A DNA stretch of 11,030 nt, taken from NCBI GenBank assembly GCA_015657535.1, contig JADHZB010000896.1:1-11030 (forward strand), in the 5' to 3' direction. Within the stretch, counting starts at the first letter, position 1. Each line of letters opens with the position of its first letter. The position numbers and the translations under genes were made by a program. Under the pieces are notes generated by a model that saw only the letters and a list, made by a program, of their open reading frames with translations, had not been told where the DNA came from and did no database searches. The DNA comes from Nephromyces sp. MM_2019 (Eukaryota > Apicomplexa > Aconoidasida > Nephromycida). This document shows positions 1 through 8,227 of the stretch, one piece after another.

Positions 1-41
1 ACACACACACACACACACACAGACACACACACACAGCTTAC

Positions 42-157
42 CTCTCATTACCTCCCTGTACATTCGCGTAGCATTCATGGAAGAGTCGTGAAGTGACATA
101 CTTATTTTCATACTCCGCCAGCTCACTCTGCGTAGGGAATATATCTCTCAAGTACAC
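42..157 (-). CDS. Aconitase exon 13 (residues 609-646 plus part of 647), last in window
   Basis: Acceptor CAATACAG is followed by [21 protein letters not shown], matching the IRP1 DIWP linker region that leads toward domain 4. Ends AG before donor GTAAGC at 41..36 (phase 2), which opens another TG-repeat intron. Further exons must lie left of the window. Confidence 0.93.
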
Positions 158-3100
158 CTGTATTGAAACAGATTAACACACTAGCATAAATCAGCAGATA
201 CACACACACACACACACACACATAAGCAGCAGAATCGACACACAAAGGGCTAAACAAAAAAATGATGAGAGGAAATACTGAAATAGAGACGCACAGATAC
301 AGCGGAAAAAAAGCACCACACACGCTATATGCGAGTACGCCAACAAAGGAAAGTGTGCACGCACACACTCACACACAGATGGAAAGACGCAAAAACCAAC
401 GCACATGGAGGGACACACGAACACACATAGAAACCCACCAAAGCAAGTGTACATGAAAACGCATACAAATCACAAACACAAGGAGATACACACAGGGAAA
501 CATACGTACCTAGGCAAGGAAAAAATGAGCACACACAAAAACACCCAAGCACACGCAAAGCACACACACGTACACGCACATACATACCCCTTGCCCATCA
601 TATCCTATTCCTATAGGATCAGTCTCAAAATTGATGTCTACAGTACCAGCCAAGGCATATGCAACACACAGAGGAGGAGATGCAAGGTAGTTGGCCCTCG
701 TCAAAGGATGCACACGCCCCTCAAAGTTTCTGTTGCCAGACAAAACAGCTGAAACCACAAGATCCTAAACACACACACACACACACACACACAAACCATG
801 ATAATTAGAATTTTAAGTGAAGTTAAACGCATGTACAAGAGGTTAAACGTGATGTATAATTGAAGCTACACACACATGCATTGAAAGGTCCAAAATGGAA
901 GACATCTTGAAGATATCAACAGAAGGCACCAGAGATAGACACGCTCAAGCTATAATGCACACAGACGTACTCAAGCAATCATTCACATACTGAAAGCCAT
1001 CAAGCACACGCATTGAAGATATTACAGCTAGATGTACTTACACTCTCTGTAATGGCTGCTGTAATCTCCGGAGAGAGGTCTCCACTATTACCGATGCAAG
1101 TCATGCAGCCATAACCTGCCTTATAGAATCCCAGATCTTGAAGATAGGACATCAGACCTGCAGCAATAACACACAACTGAGATGTGTGTAGGGTATATCT
1201 TGTGTGTGCAGATGACGTGCTGTGTGTGTGTGTGTAGCTGATTCCATATCTGTGTGTAGCTCATATGCTCCGTGTGTATGTAGCTAATTTCATCTATGTG
1301 TGTGGATGATACCCCCTGTGCGTGCATGGACGATACCCTCTGAGGCATGTGTGCGAGAAAACTCTGCATCTGTGTGCAGCAAGCTTGCTAGCCGACGTTA
1401 GCACGTTGAATAAACTTGTGTGTGTGAGTAGATCAGCCGCTCATGCTTGGCTAGCGGTCACGAGCCACACTAGACACGCATGCTGGGCATAGAGAAGGTT
1501 CATGCGAAACAATGTGATTGTGCGGAAGGAATTTTCTCTGTACATACACAACGCAACAAAGCAGTATAGAAAAACCCCCCCCCACACACACACACACACA
1601 CACACACACCTGAGTGTAGCTATCAACATCATTCCCCCACACACACACACACACAAAATTACCGGCGTCACTAAGATAACGCGAAACAACAGCGGAGCCT
1701 GGAGAAAGAGAAGATTTCACATAGGGAAGAATCTTCAATCCCTTTTCCTAAATAGCAGGGAAGACATCAAAAGGCGAATAAAAAAGTAGAAAAAGGGTAA
1801 ATTTAACGAAATTTCTCAGTGTTTTAGGAAAAAATGAAGAGGTATAACATTTCTTCGACGAGAAACAAGTCCAGATTCCATCATTTTCACAAATTTTGCC
1901 GTAATTTCATCAAATTCTATACAAAAAACGTGTTTGTACACGAAAAACCTCAACAAATGTAGATCCCTTCCTCTTTTCTCTGCGAGAATTACCAAGAAAA
2001 CACTAGAATCTCTGCTTCATCTTCGATATTCCCTCCTCTTCGCCCCTAGAGGTAAATCTCTCACTATCAATCTCATACATATCCACCTCAACACATTCCT
2101 CACAAGATATTCTCATTCATTAGACTTTCTTAAAGAAGTACTCTGACAAGACCCCCCATACATCTACCCCTCACCACAACCCCCCCGGAATGATACCGTT
2201 CAAAACGCCGACAATCACAGCCTCCCCACAAAACATCGCCCTCACAACAGCTTCATAACTCACATTCCATTTCATAACACACCCCCCACAATATACCCCC
2301 CAACAAAACCACCAAATTTCCATACAAAAAGACGCCCTATCACCCAAACAAACCAAGAACCACATCAAGCCCCTCCACTCAAATATCTTCAAAACTCACT
2401 AGATCCTTCCTCAATTACCGACAGGCACACACACAGAAACACACACCCACCCACACACACATCAACACACCGACACACATGCACCAATACAAATTCACAC
2501 ACACAGAAACACACACCCAGAGACACACACAGCAACACATACACACACACAACTTACAACAGCCTTCTTTGCTAACAGCCCTGCTCCAAGCATAACTGAA
2601 GGATTAGAAGTGTTTGTGCAGGAGGTGATTGAGGCGATAACTACAGAGCCTTGTCTCAGTGTGTAGGATACCCCTTCGAAGGTGAAGGATATCGACTTTT
2701 TGATATCATCATCTTTCAATCCATAGCCTTTGAAGCCTACTGGGCTCACTAAGCAGCTCTGAAAGGGGGGGGAGTGAGGGGGATGAATGGGGAGATGGTG
2801 GAGGGGATAGTGGAGAGGGGGTAATCAAGGTAATGGGGGGGAGAGGGGAGGGGATAGTAAGGAGGGGACAGGGAATAAGGGGTAATGGGGGTTCAAATCT
2901 CACGGAAAGGGGATGCCATAGGTAGATATAGATGGGGATAGATGATAAGGTGGGTACAGACTGGGGCAGGGGGGCATCATAGGTGGGAGGGGAGGGTTAG
3001 GGGGTATAGGTAGGTATAATGGGGAGGAATTATAGCCAGTAGTAGTGCCGGTAATACGGGGGCGTGAAGGCTTGAAGCTACGGTGGTATTAAGGAAAGTA

Positions 3101-6100
3101 AATAGAGTAATCCTGAATGAGGGTGAGGGAGGTAACCGTAATGCAAATAATGGAGGTTGAATGAGGTTTTGGGGGGAATGAGGGTAGGAGGCTCTACTGG
3201 GGGCTTCTGGGAGAAGAAGCTTAAAGACTGAGAGTTGGGAGGGAGGAGGTGAACGCTGAACAGGAATGTCAGAAGCGAATTGAAAAGAGGAAAAAAAGCA
3301 GTCAAAAACGCAAAAAATTCGCACACAAAATACACAACACATAAACACAATCCACACACTACACACTATACATAACACAGCACACACACCTGGAAATCCT
3401 TCTGCATATCCGCGAGAGCCACATGGTCATGCGGTCTCTTCGGCCCAGCCAGAGAAGGTACAACGGTTGTAAGATCGAGATGCATCACTTCACCTGCGTT
3501 ACACACACACACAATGACATGTGTTAGATGGAGTTGGTCGGTGTATATACACTCGCCAATTCATAGATCTACTGCCTATAATAAGGAAAAACAAGCTGAG
3601 GTTTCCATATACCAGTAGAAAAACGCACACACATAGCTCTAGAGGGGGGTGTTATGCACCAACACCCACTAAAGGCGGGATATTATGCACACACACAGCT
3701 CTAGAGGGATTACACTGTGCACACACGACACTATACGCCTGACACTCCACATAGACACACACACTAAGCTTACCGGTAAAGCTGATATGTTCAGGCTCAG
3801 AATAGTCTCTAAACAGATGATTTGCTCGCAGATACTTCTCGATCAAATCGAGTTTCTCAGCTGATCGGCCTGTCTGCCTCAAATAGCTCAACGTCGCGTG
3901 ATCAGCAGGGAAATAGCCCATCGTAGCACCATATCTGCAAGAGTGAAGTAAAAATGTGTGCGTTGGTATGTGTGTTGATGTCTGTATTGGCGTGTATGTT
4001 GGTGTGCATGTTGATGTGTGTGCGGGTGTGTGTGCGGGTGTGTGTGCGGGTGTGTGTGCGGGTGTGTGTGCGGGTGTGTGTGCGGGTGTGTGTGCGGGTG
4101 TGTGTGCGGGTGTGTGTTGGTTTGTGTGTGTCGATGTATGCATATGTGTGTGTGGTGGTGCATGTTTGTGCAGTGGTGCGTATGCTCGTGTGAGTCTATC
4201 TACGTGCGCGAATCCAAGATCTTCTCAGTTTGTAATGCATATTCATTGCATCTATTTAGCTTTAGTGTATCAATAGCTTTCTGTGAGACGCACACATGTC
4301 TTAGTCTCAGCAGATTGCTCGTGTCGCATGACACACACAAACACGATATGGCAGAGCAACCAACTACTTCCCCTATTAGTCATAACAGTAAGTGGGGCAT
4401 GTGTTAAATCAACACACCACTACATATACACCCACACGCTAGCATCAAATTAGCCCACTGCTTCACACACATACACCACACACAAGTGTGTGTAAGAAGC
4501 TATGATATACATGAGGATTGAATCAAGTAGCAGCGTGTGAAACACGTTTAACTATCAGTAAAGGCACGGCTATAACTACAAGAGATAATAGCAGAGAAGC
4601 CTCAGTTAAAGGCTTTCACAGACACATCCCTATGAATAGGAAGAATGACATTCCTCTTGCAAAAAGATAGCAAATTGAAGCTAACACACATACACGTATA
4701 GCTGCTTATATCCAAACAGGTACTAAAGCATCAACTAAAACAGGCAATAGGAAGTTTCATGAAATTCAAACACACACAATCACCTCTAATACAAGCATAT
4801 AAGTGGTGGAAAGCTTCATGAAACCAAACAAACACAAACTCCTTACTCTGGAGACATATTCCCAATGGTAGCCCTATCAGCTAGAGAAAGCTGAGCACAT
4901 CCAGGGCCATAAAACTCTACGAACTTTCCAACGACTACCCTCTTCCTCAACATCCTACGAGAACCACACACGCACACAGCGAACGGTGGAACAAATCAAA
5001 AAACAGTGTACGTACACTGAAATGGGTTAAGTTTTTACAGCAAACAAGAGTCTGGTTTTTCCAAAAAAATAGCAGAATATGAGTGAATAAACACTGAATG
5101 GTATGGAAGAAGAGGGGGGAACAGAAAGCCAAGAGGAGGGAGAAGATGAAGAGGACAACTCCAGCATATAGGAGGTGTCCATCACAATGCATAGATGAAC
5201 AGATACAATATGCAGGAGCTGAAACATGCATGCAAAAAGGAACACACACAGAAGATAACACATACACAAAGGAGGAAACACAAAAAGCAGTACAATACAC
5301 ACACCTTATGCAGACAAGATATACACAATGCATAAATACACACCCAACACACACCCAACACACACCCAACATGCACATATACAAACCCCTCCAAATGCTA
5401 CCTTGTAACGGTAAGCACAAGATCAGTTGAAGTAGTCCCAGGGGAGAGTTCGCCATCCAATCGAAAGCCTACAACTTCTGGTAAAACCATAGAAATCGGA
5501 TTTCCTAACATCACAGCTTCAGCCTCAATACCTCCTACTCCCCTGTATATACACCAAAGAAAAGATGCTTCTAGTGTTGGTGATACACACACACACAGTG
5601 ATTCACATACTTACAGATAGACACACCGGGATACACACACAGAGGGACGGTAACAAAGAGACACGCACATTTATACACAGGGAAGCACAGAGACACAGAG
5701 ATACACACATGTATATACACAGGGATATACACATGTATATACACAGGGATACACACATATATGCACACACATGTATATACACCAACACAAACACAGATAC
5801 GCACACAAGTATTCATACCTGCACACGCATACACACACGGATACCCACACGCATTCACACTCAAACTTTGGCACAAAAATACGTACATTCACAATTTTAG
5901 CACGCAATAACTCAAATTCACACACAAACTGTTGCATACACTTTCGCACACGCTTAGTTTGAAGAGGCTTACCATCCAACTACACCTAGCCCATCAATCA
6001 TCGTTGTATGGGAGTCAGTTCCCACCACTGAGTCCGGATAGAGAATGCCATTCTTATCAAATACAACTCGGGCCAAGTACTCCAAGTTAATCTGAAGAAA

Positions 6101-6120
6101 GTAAGAAACGATAAGCGTGT

Positions 6121-6151
<31 letters not shown>

Positions 6152-7264
6152 TTAGCCGGTTTACCTAGACTGAGATACTACTAAACACGAGAGCGCACTA
6201 TTGCATGCAGGGACAAGCATCATAACACACACATACATGCACACAAAGGCAAGCCAAAAAGTGAGACCACATACATGTCAAGTTAATCTGCACACAAAAA
6301 TACTGTGGTAAAATCCACACACACACACTCAAACAAGAATGCAAAATCTATACCTACACGTCTCAAACTCATAAAGTTCAAGTAAGATAGACATGAATTT
6401 ACCAGACGTGACATACACACAGTGCTTCAACCCAAAAAACACACACGCGTTTCGATCAAAAAAACCTACACACATGTTTCAACCAAAAGCACACACACAC
6501 ACACATTCCAAACAATACAAAAGTACTCCAACTAAGACATACAAACACGTGTTCCAATCAACACACACACATCAATTACAACCAAAAATACACAGATATT
6601 CCAACACACATGCATATCCTAAAACACACATGTGTGTGCGCCAACAAACACACATACACAAGCTTACATACTTGATGAACAATCCCAACACCAGGAGGAA
6701 CGATAAGCATATTATCAAATGCTGTAGCTCCCCATTTGAGGAAGGCAAATCTCTCCTTATTCCTTTCAAACTCCAGCGATTCGTTTATCTCAATAGCATC
6801 AAAGCTAAGTGAATAGATTAGAGCTTGAATGAAGCTTCAAGCATGCACGGGAAGTCGTACACACACACACACACACAAAATCCTAGGAATATATCCACAC
6901 ACAGACATATAAACCAAGAAAATGATTCCTATTATCCATTCAACGAAATAAAATCACCAGAATCACCCACATCTAACTATATACACACACAGTCACACAG
7001 CTCGCCACACACACATGCTCTAAGGTAAGCCTATCAGCATCCATGTACACACACAGATAACAAAAAATTTCGGCAAAAAACAAAAACAAACTGCAGAAGC
7101 GTTGACACACATACAAACACATGAAGACACACCATAGGGAAACGCACTAACAAGACAAACACCCATGAAGACACAACAGAACATACAAACATCCATGGAG
7201 ACACACACACACACACACACACAAACACCATGAAGACACAACAGAACATACAAACATCCATGGA

Positions 7265-7308
<44 letters not shown>

Positions 7309-8227
7309 CCATGAAGACACAACAGAACATACAAACATCCATGGAGACACACACGCACACAAACACCATGAAGACACAAAAAACACAAAAAAACCCATGG
7401 AAACACGCACATATCCATGAAGACACACAGACACACACAATACCTGCCAGCCTTATCGACCTGAACTGAGTGATCAATCACCAAATCCACAGGAACCAGG
7501 GGGTTAATGCCTTTTGCATCACATCCCAAATCAACTAAAGCTTGTCGCATAGTAGCCAAATCAACAACAGCCGGCACACCAGTGAAATCTTGCAGCAACA
7601 CCTGCGCACACAAAAAGTATAGAAGTCTTTAGCACACAACACACAGTAACTGAGCACAAATCCATAGTCTATAACATAATTCCATGCATGCTGTAACTAA
7701 AAGTAGGCTCACGCACACAGTAGCACAACACACCAACACATTAGCACACTAAGCAAACTAGGAAGATATCAGCACAGACAACACAAGCACCACGCAACCA
7801 AACAAACTGACGTACACAGATACCATGAAACAAACCGACACATACAAACACACCCACCTCCCCATCCACCATCCCTGACTCACCCCACCCTCCCCACCCC
7901 CCTCACCCTGCTAGGCTTGAAGGCAACATCAAAGCCCTCAGTACAAGTCTTCTCCCAGTCTAAGATAGTCTCTACATCCTTCTGTGTGATTAAGAAGTTA
8001 TCGCACTGCCTCACTGCCCCTTCCAGCAACACTCTAATACAATAAGGCAAACGTTTAACCCTAGGATCATTGAGCTTTCCTATATTGAAGTAGTGCTTAA
8101 CAGTTACTCCATCTTCTAGGGTTAAAGGAGTTAGCAAATGATAGTAGGGATGATCAGCTGGTATTTGCGTGTTATGGGAGGAGTTTAACCCATTCATACC
8201 GCTGCTAGTAGCTGATGTGTCTGCCAT
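42..8227 (-). CDS. Aconitase, cytosolic/IRP1 (AcnA) type; 13 exons, 3' end beyond window
   Basis: Aconitate hydratase, which interconverts citrate and isocitrate through cis-aconitate using a [4Fe-4S] cluster. Joined exons: 8227..7907, 7601..7444, 6804..6672, 6091..5973, 5542..5402, 4954..4847, 3934..3774, 3493..3390, 2758..2558, 1747..1663, 1157..1042, 764..588, 157..42 (1940 nt; 646 codons plus 2 nt). Every junction is GT-AG and in phase. Cluster ligands are C462 (in SITSCTNTS) and C528/C531 (in [12 protein letters not shown]). Other residues are D150-H151, the TDSHTT motif with H232, and R561/R566 in SGNRNFEGR. These match human IRP1 C437, C503, C506, D125-H126, H207, R536 and R541 at a constant offset of 25. 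IRP1 is about 889 residues, so the last roughly 270, including the swivel domain, are missing off the left edge. The N-terminus is hydrophilic, with no clear targeting peptide. Family membership is certain; RNA-binding (IRP) activity and location in the cell are not shown. Confidence 0.96.
158..587 (-). other. Aconitase intron 12 (430 bases)
   Basis: CA-rich on the plus strand throughout, with a short CA microsatellite at 200..222. No array with a clear longer unit and no gene seen. The two introns under 300 bases, intron 7 (3494..3773) and intron 11 (765..1041), are also GT-AG. Confidence 0.85.
588..764 (-). CDS. Aconitase exon 12 (residues 550-608)
   Basis: Acceptor GTTTAG directly follows a long sense TG repeat. 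Encodes [26 protein letters not shown] with the substrate-binding arginines R561 and R566, then [13 protein letters not shown]. Donor GTATGT in phase 0. Confidence 0.96.
771..793. repeat. CA microsatellite abutting exon 12 acceptor
   Basis: Pure CA run on plus; on the sense strand it is a TG run of over 20 bases ending five bases before the TTTAG acceptor, where a pyrimidine tract would be expected. Confidence 0.95.
1042..1157 (-). CDS. Aconitase exon 11 (residues 511-549), Fe-S cysteines 2 and 3
   Basis: Acceptor TGCTGCAG. Encodes [12 protein letters not shown], giving C528 and C531, which lie 66 and 69 residues after C462 exactly as in human IRP1. Donor GTAAGT in phase 0. The exon has no long open frame around it, so simple ORF calling misses it. 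Confidence 0.95.
1158..1662 (-). other. Aconitase intron 10 (505 bases)
   Basis: Donor runs straight into TG repeats on the sense strand (CA at about 1580..1609 and 1636..1655 on plus). The acceptor-side half carries TGTGTGTAGCT repeats on the plus strand (see 1170..1380). Confidence 0.88.
1170..1380. repeat. Degenerate TGTGTGTAGCT repeats in intron 10
   Basis: Plus strand shows repeated TGTGTGTAGCT followed by a variable piece such as GATTCCATATC, CATATGCTCC or AATTTCATCTA, then drifting copies with GGATGATACC and GGACGATACC. Unit length varies from roughly 22 to 30 bases. Confidence 0.75.
1663..1747 (-). CDS. Aconitase exon 10 (residues 483-510 plus part of 511)
   Basis: Acceptor CTATTTAG is followed by [21 protein letters not shown]. 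Donor GTAATT in phase 1 leads straight into a sense-strand TG repeat. At 85 bases it is the shortest exon. The start upstream of the nearest Met is required to keep the conserved KSSLSPGS block in register. Confidence 0.93.
1748..2557 (-). other. Aconitase intron 9 (810 bases)
   Basis: Unlike its neighbours, 1790..2140 has almost no CA repeat and is A/T-rich; 2140..2400 is C-rich and G-poor on the plus strand; 2400..2557 returns to CA repeats next to the donor. Open frames at 1934..2146 (+) and 2171..2392 (-) show no recognisable protein. Confidence 0.85.
2558..2758 (-). CDS. Aconitase exon 9 (residues 416-482), first Fe-S cysteine
   Basis: Acceptor CTTTCAG lies at the end of a long C/T-rich sense tract. 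The exon encodes [21 protein letters not shown]462 is the first cluster ligand. It ends LLAKKAV at the consensus donor GTAAGT in phase 0. Confidence 0.96.
2759..3389 (-). other. Aconitase intron 8 (631 bases) with long C/T-rich sense tract
   Basis: From 2761 to about 3260 the plus strand is strongly G/A-rich, so the sense strand is an unusually long C/T-rich tract leading to the exon 9 acceptor. The donor side is CA-rich on the plus strand. Confidence 0.9.
2765..3010 (+). repeat. G-rich strand-asymmetric tract with quadruplex-type motif
   Basis: Plus strand has dozens of G runs of three or more and almost no C up to about 2900. At 2835..2853 seven Gs, AGA, four Gs, A, four Gs fit the usual G3+N1-7 quadruplex pattern. 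This is the template strand of the aconitase gene. Confidence 0.8.
3390..3493 (-). CDS. Aconitase exon 8 (residues 381-415)
   Basis: Acceptor AACGCAG. Encodes [21 protein letters not shown], matching the aconitase [13 protein letters not shown] block. The donor is the TG repeat itself (CAG then GTGTGTGTGTG), in phase 0. Confidence 0.93.
3634..3727. repeat. Three ~32-bp repeats in intron 7 (AGCTCTAGAGGG unit)
   Basis: Copies begin at about 3634, 3666 and 3697. First and third share AGCTCTAGAGGG; all share a T-rich middle and TATGCAC or TGTGCAC followed by CACACA. The middle copy has CTAAAGGCGGG at the matching position. Confidence 0.7.
3774..3934 (-). CDS. Aconitase exon 7 (residues 327-380 plus part of 381)
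   Basis: Acceptor CTCTTGCAG. The exon encodes [11 protein letters not shown] and then a charged helical stretch ending PEHISFT. Donor GTAAGC in phase 1; the split codon is Gly381. Confidence 0.94.
3935..4846 (-). other. Aconitase intron 6 (912 bases, longest)
   Basis: The 3' part near exon 7 is TG-rich on the plus strand, the reverse of most of this gene's introns, and contains the 12-bp array at 4015..4110. From 4200 to 4846 the sequence is mixed and AT-richer, with nothing recognisable. Confidence 0.88.
4015..4110. repeat. Perfect 12-bp tandem array, 8 copies (TGTGTGTGCGGG)
   Basis: GCGGG begins at 4022, 4034, 4046, 4058, 4070, 4082, 4094 and 4106, exactly 12 apart with no mismatch. It lies wholly inside intron 6. 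Because 12 is a multiple of three it stays open in several frames, giving false peptides such as repeated HTPA or VCAG. Confidence 0.95.
4847..4954 (-). CDS. Aconitase exon 6 (residues 291-326 plus part of 327)
   Basis: Acceptor TTCTCGTAG is followed by [16 protein letters not shown] and [12 protein letters not shown], conserved in all aconitases. Donor GTAAGG in phase 2. Joining to exon 7 recreates the conserved NMSPEYGATMG run across the junction, which confirms the splice. Confidence 0.95.
5004..5019. repeat. 16-bp perfect palindrome CAGTGTACGTACACTG
   Basis: Reads identically on both strands. It lies in intron 5, in a stretch with little CA repeat around it. Related GTGTA-YR-TACAC motifs occur at about 3541, 8770, 9462 and 10620. 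Confidence 0.9.
5340..5372. repeat. Short 12-bp repeat in intron 5
   Basis: ACACCCAACACA is repeated three times near the donor side of intron 5, the last copy ending in CATGC. Confidence 0.75.
5402..5542 (-). CDS. Aconitase exon 5 (residues 244-290 plus part of 291)
   Basis: Acceptor TATATACAG opens the exon, which completes W244 and continues [13 protein letters not shown] and then TDLVLTVT. Donor is GTAGCA in phase 2, weaker than the GTAAGY donors elsewhere in the gene. The split codon is Arg291. Confidence 0.95.
5543..5972 (-). other. Aconitase intron 4 (430 bases)
   Basis: Mostly degenerate CA-based repeats (see 5625..5790). Open frames here read as His/Thr- or Cys/Val-rich low complexity and are not genes. 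Confidence 0.85.
5625..5790. repeat. Degenerate ~24-bp CA-based repeats in intron 4
   Basis: Core unit ACATGTATATACACAGGGATA occurs at about 5707 and 5731, with partial copies around 5753 and 5769 and GGGATACACAC phrases on the left. Confidence 0.75.
5973..6091 (-). CDS. Aconitase exon 4 (residues 205-243 plus part of 244)
   Basis: Acceptor TTCTTCAG is followed by [11 protein letters not shown], then [19 protein letters not shown], the first aconitase signature block, with the H232 active-site position. It ends TG before donor GTAAGC (phase 2); the split codon is Trp244. Confidence 0.96.
6092..6671 (-). other. Aconitase intron 3 (580 bases)
   Basis: Contains a (TG)13 run at 6125..6150 on the plus strand, so CA on the sense strand, about 35-60 bases before the exon 4 acceptor. 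The rest is CA-rich with repeated phrases such as CCAAAAACACACAC and CAACCAAAA between 6428 and 6600. No gene seen. Confidence 0.85.
6125..6150. repeat. TG microsatellite in intron 3
   Basis: Uninterrupted (TG)13 on the plus strand. Confidence 0.95.
6672..6804 (-). CDS. Aconitase exon 3 (residues 160-204)
   Basis: Acceptor TTCACTTAG opens the exon, whose first base completes Ser160. It encodes [13 protein letters not shown] and [10 protein letters not shown], both strongly conserved in the IRP1/AcnA family. Donor GTATGT follows in phase 0; a shifted donor (GTAAGC, 6 bases on) would add two codons not expected from the family. Confidence 0.94.
6805..7443 (-). other. Aconitase intron 2 (639 bases) with minisatellite
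   Basis: GT-AG intron whose 5' half is filled by the composite repeat listed separately; the acceptor half is AT-rich with a short CA run at 6859..6878. No coding potential apart from low-complexity readings of CA. Confidence 0.9.
7165..7430. repeat. Intron 2 composite minisatellite with variable CA tail
   Basis: Three near-identical cores of about 40 bp start with ATGAAGACACAACAGAAC at 7165, 7230 and 7311. Each is followed by a CA tract of differing length; the tract ending near 7304 is longest. A diverged copy begins at 7368 and fragments lie on both sides. Spacing is 65, 81 and 57 bases, the difference coming mainly from the CA tract. Confidence 0.92.
7444..7601 (-). CDS. Aconitase exon 2 (residues 108-159 plus part of 160)
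   Basis: Acceptor TGCGCAG is followed by [14 protein letters not shown], a signature of the AcnA/IRP1 branch. The exon also carries [16 protein letters not shown], with the substrate-pocket D150-H151. It ends AG at donor GTATTG (phase 2), and the split codon becomes Ser160. Confidence 0.95.
7602..7906 (-). other. Aconitase intron 1 (305 bases)
   Basis: Donor GTGAGG is followed by a sense G-run; acceptor TTTTTGTGTGCGCAG. Plain CA-rich sequence on the plus strand, no internal gene or array seen. Confidence 0.85.
7907..8227 (-). CDS. Aconitase exon 1 (residues 1-107)
   Basis: Begins [10 protein letters not shown] and ends FKPSR, running into donor GTGAGG in phase 0. The start lies in AAAAATGGC, with A at -3 and G at +4, which fits the AAAATGG context common in coccidia. 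No in-frame ATG was found in the roughly 60 bases upstream. The first 30 or so residues are Ser/Asn-rich and extend past the human IRP1 N-terminus by about 25. Conserved aconitase sequence then begins around YFNIGKL and [11 protein letters not shown]. Only the first of two nearby Met codons is used here; Met11 is an alternative start. Confidence 0.93.

Larger units (their letters stand above)
4955..5401 (-). other. Aconitase intron 5 (447 bases)
   Basis: Holds a 16-bp perfect palindrome (5004..5019), a purine-rich plus-strand stretch at 5105..5155, and a short 12-bp repeat ACACCCAACACA at about 5340..5372 in three copies near the donor. No gene seen. Confidence 0.85.

Noticed and set aside
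3652..4163. Minus-strand open frames with repeated HTPA or THPH
   Set aside because: They translate the 12-bp intron array. The C-terminal part of the first frame is real exon 7, reached only by reading through the acceptor.
3954..4407. Plus-strand Cys/Val/Gly-rich frames
   Set aside because: Low-complexity readings of TG repeats inside intron 6, antisense to a confirmed gene.
5402..5415. Plus-strand GGTAAGC resembling a splice donor
   Set aside because: It lies antisense within exon 5, where the aconitase frame is conserved.
5565..5900. Plus- and minus-strand His/Thr- or Cys/Val-rich frames
   Set aside because: CA repeat translations within intron 4.
7020..7477. Minus-strand frame with repeated CVCVC and SMDVCMFC
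   Set aside because: Read-through of exon 2 into the intron 2 minisatellite; the peptide repeats mirror the DNA repeats.
1..8227. CRISPR-like array suggested by the many short repeats
   Set aside because: Repeats are CA/TG-based, uneven in length, without distinct spacers, and lie in introns of a eukaryotic gene.
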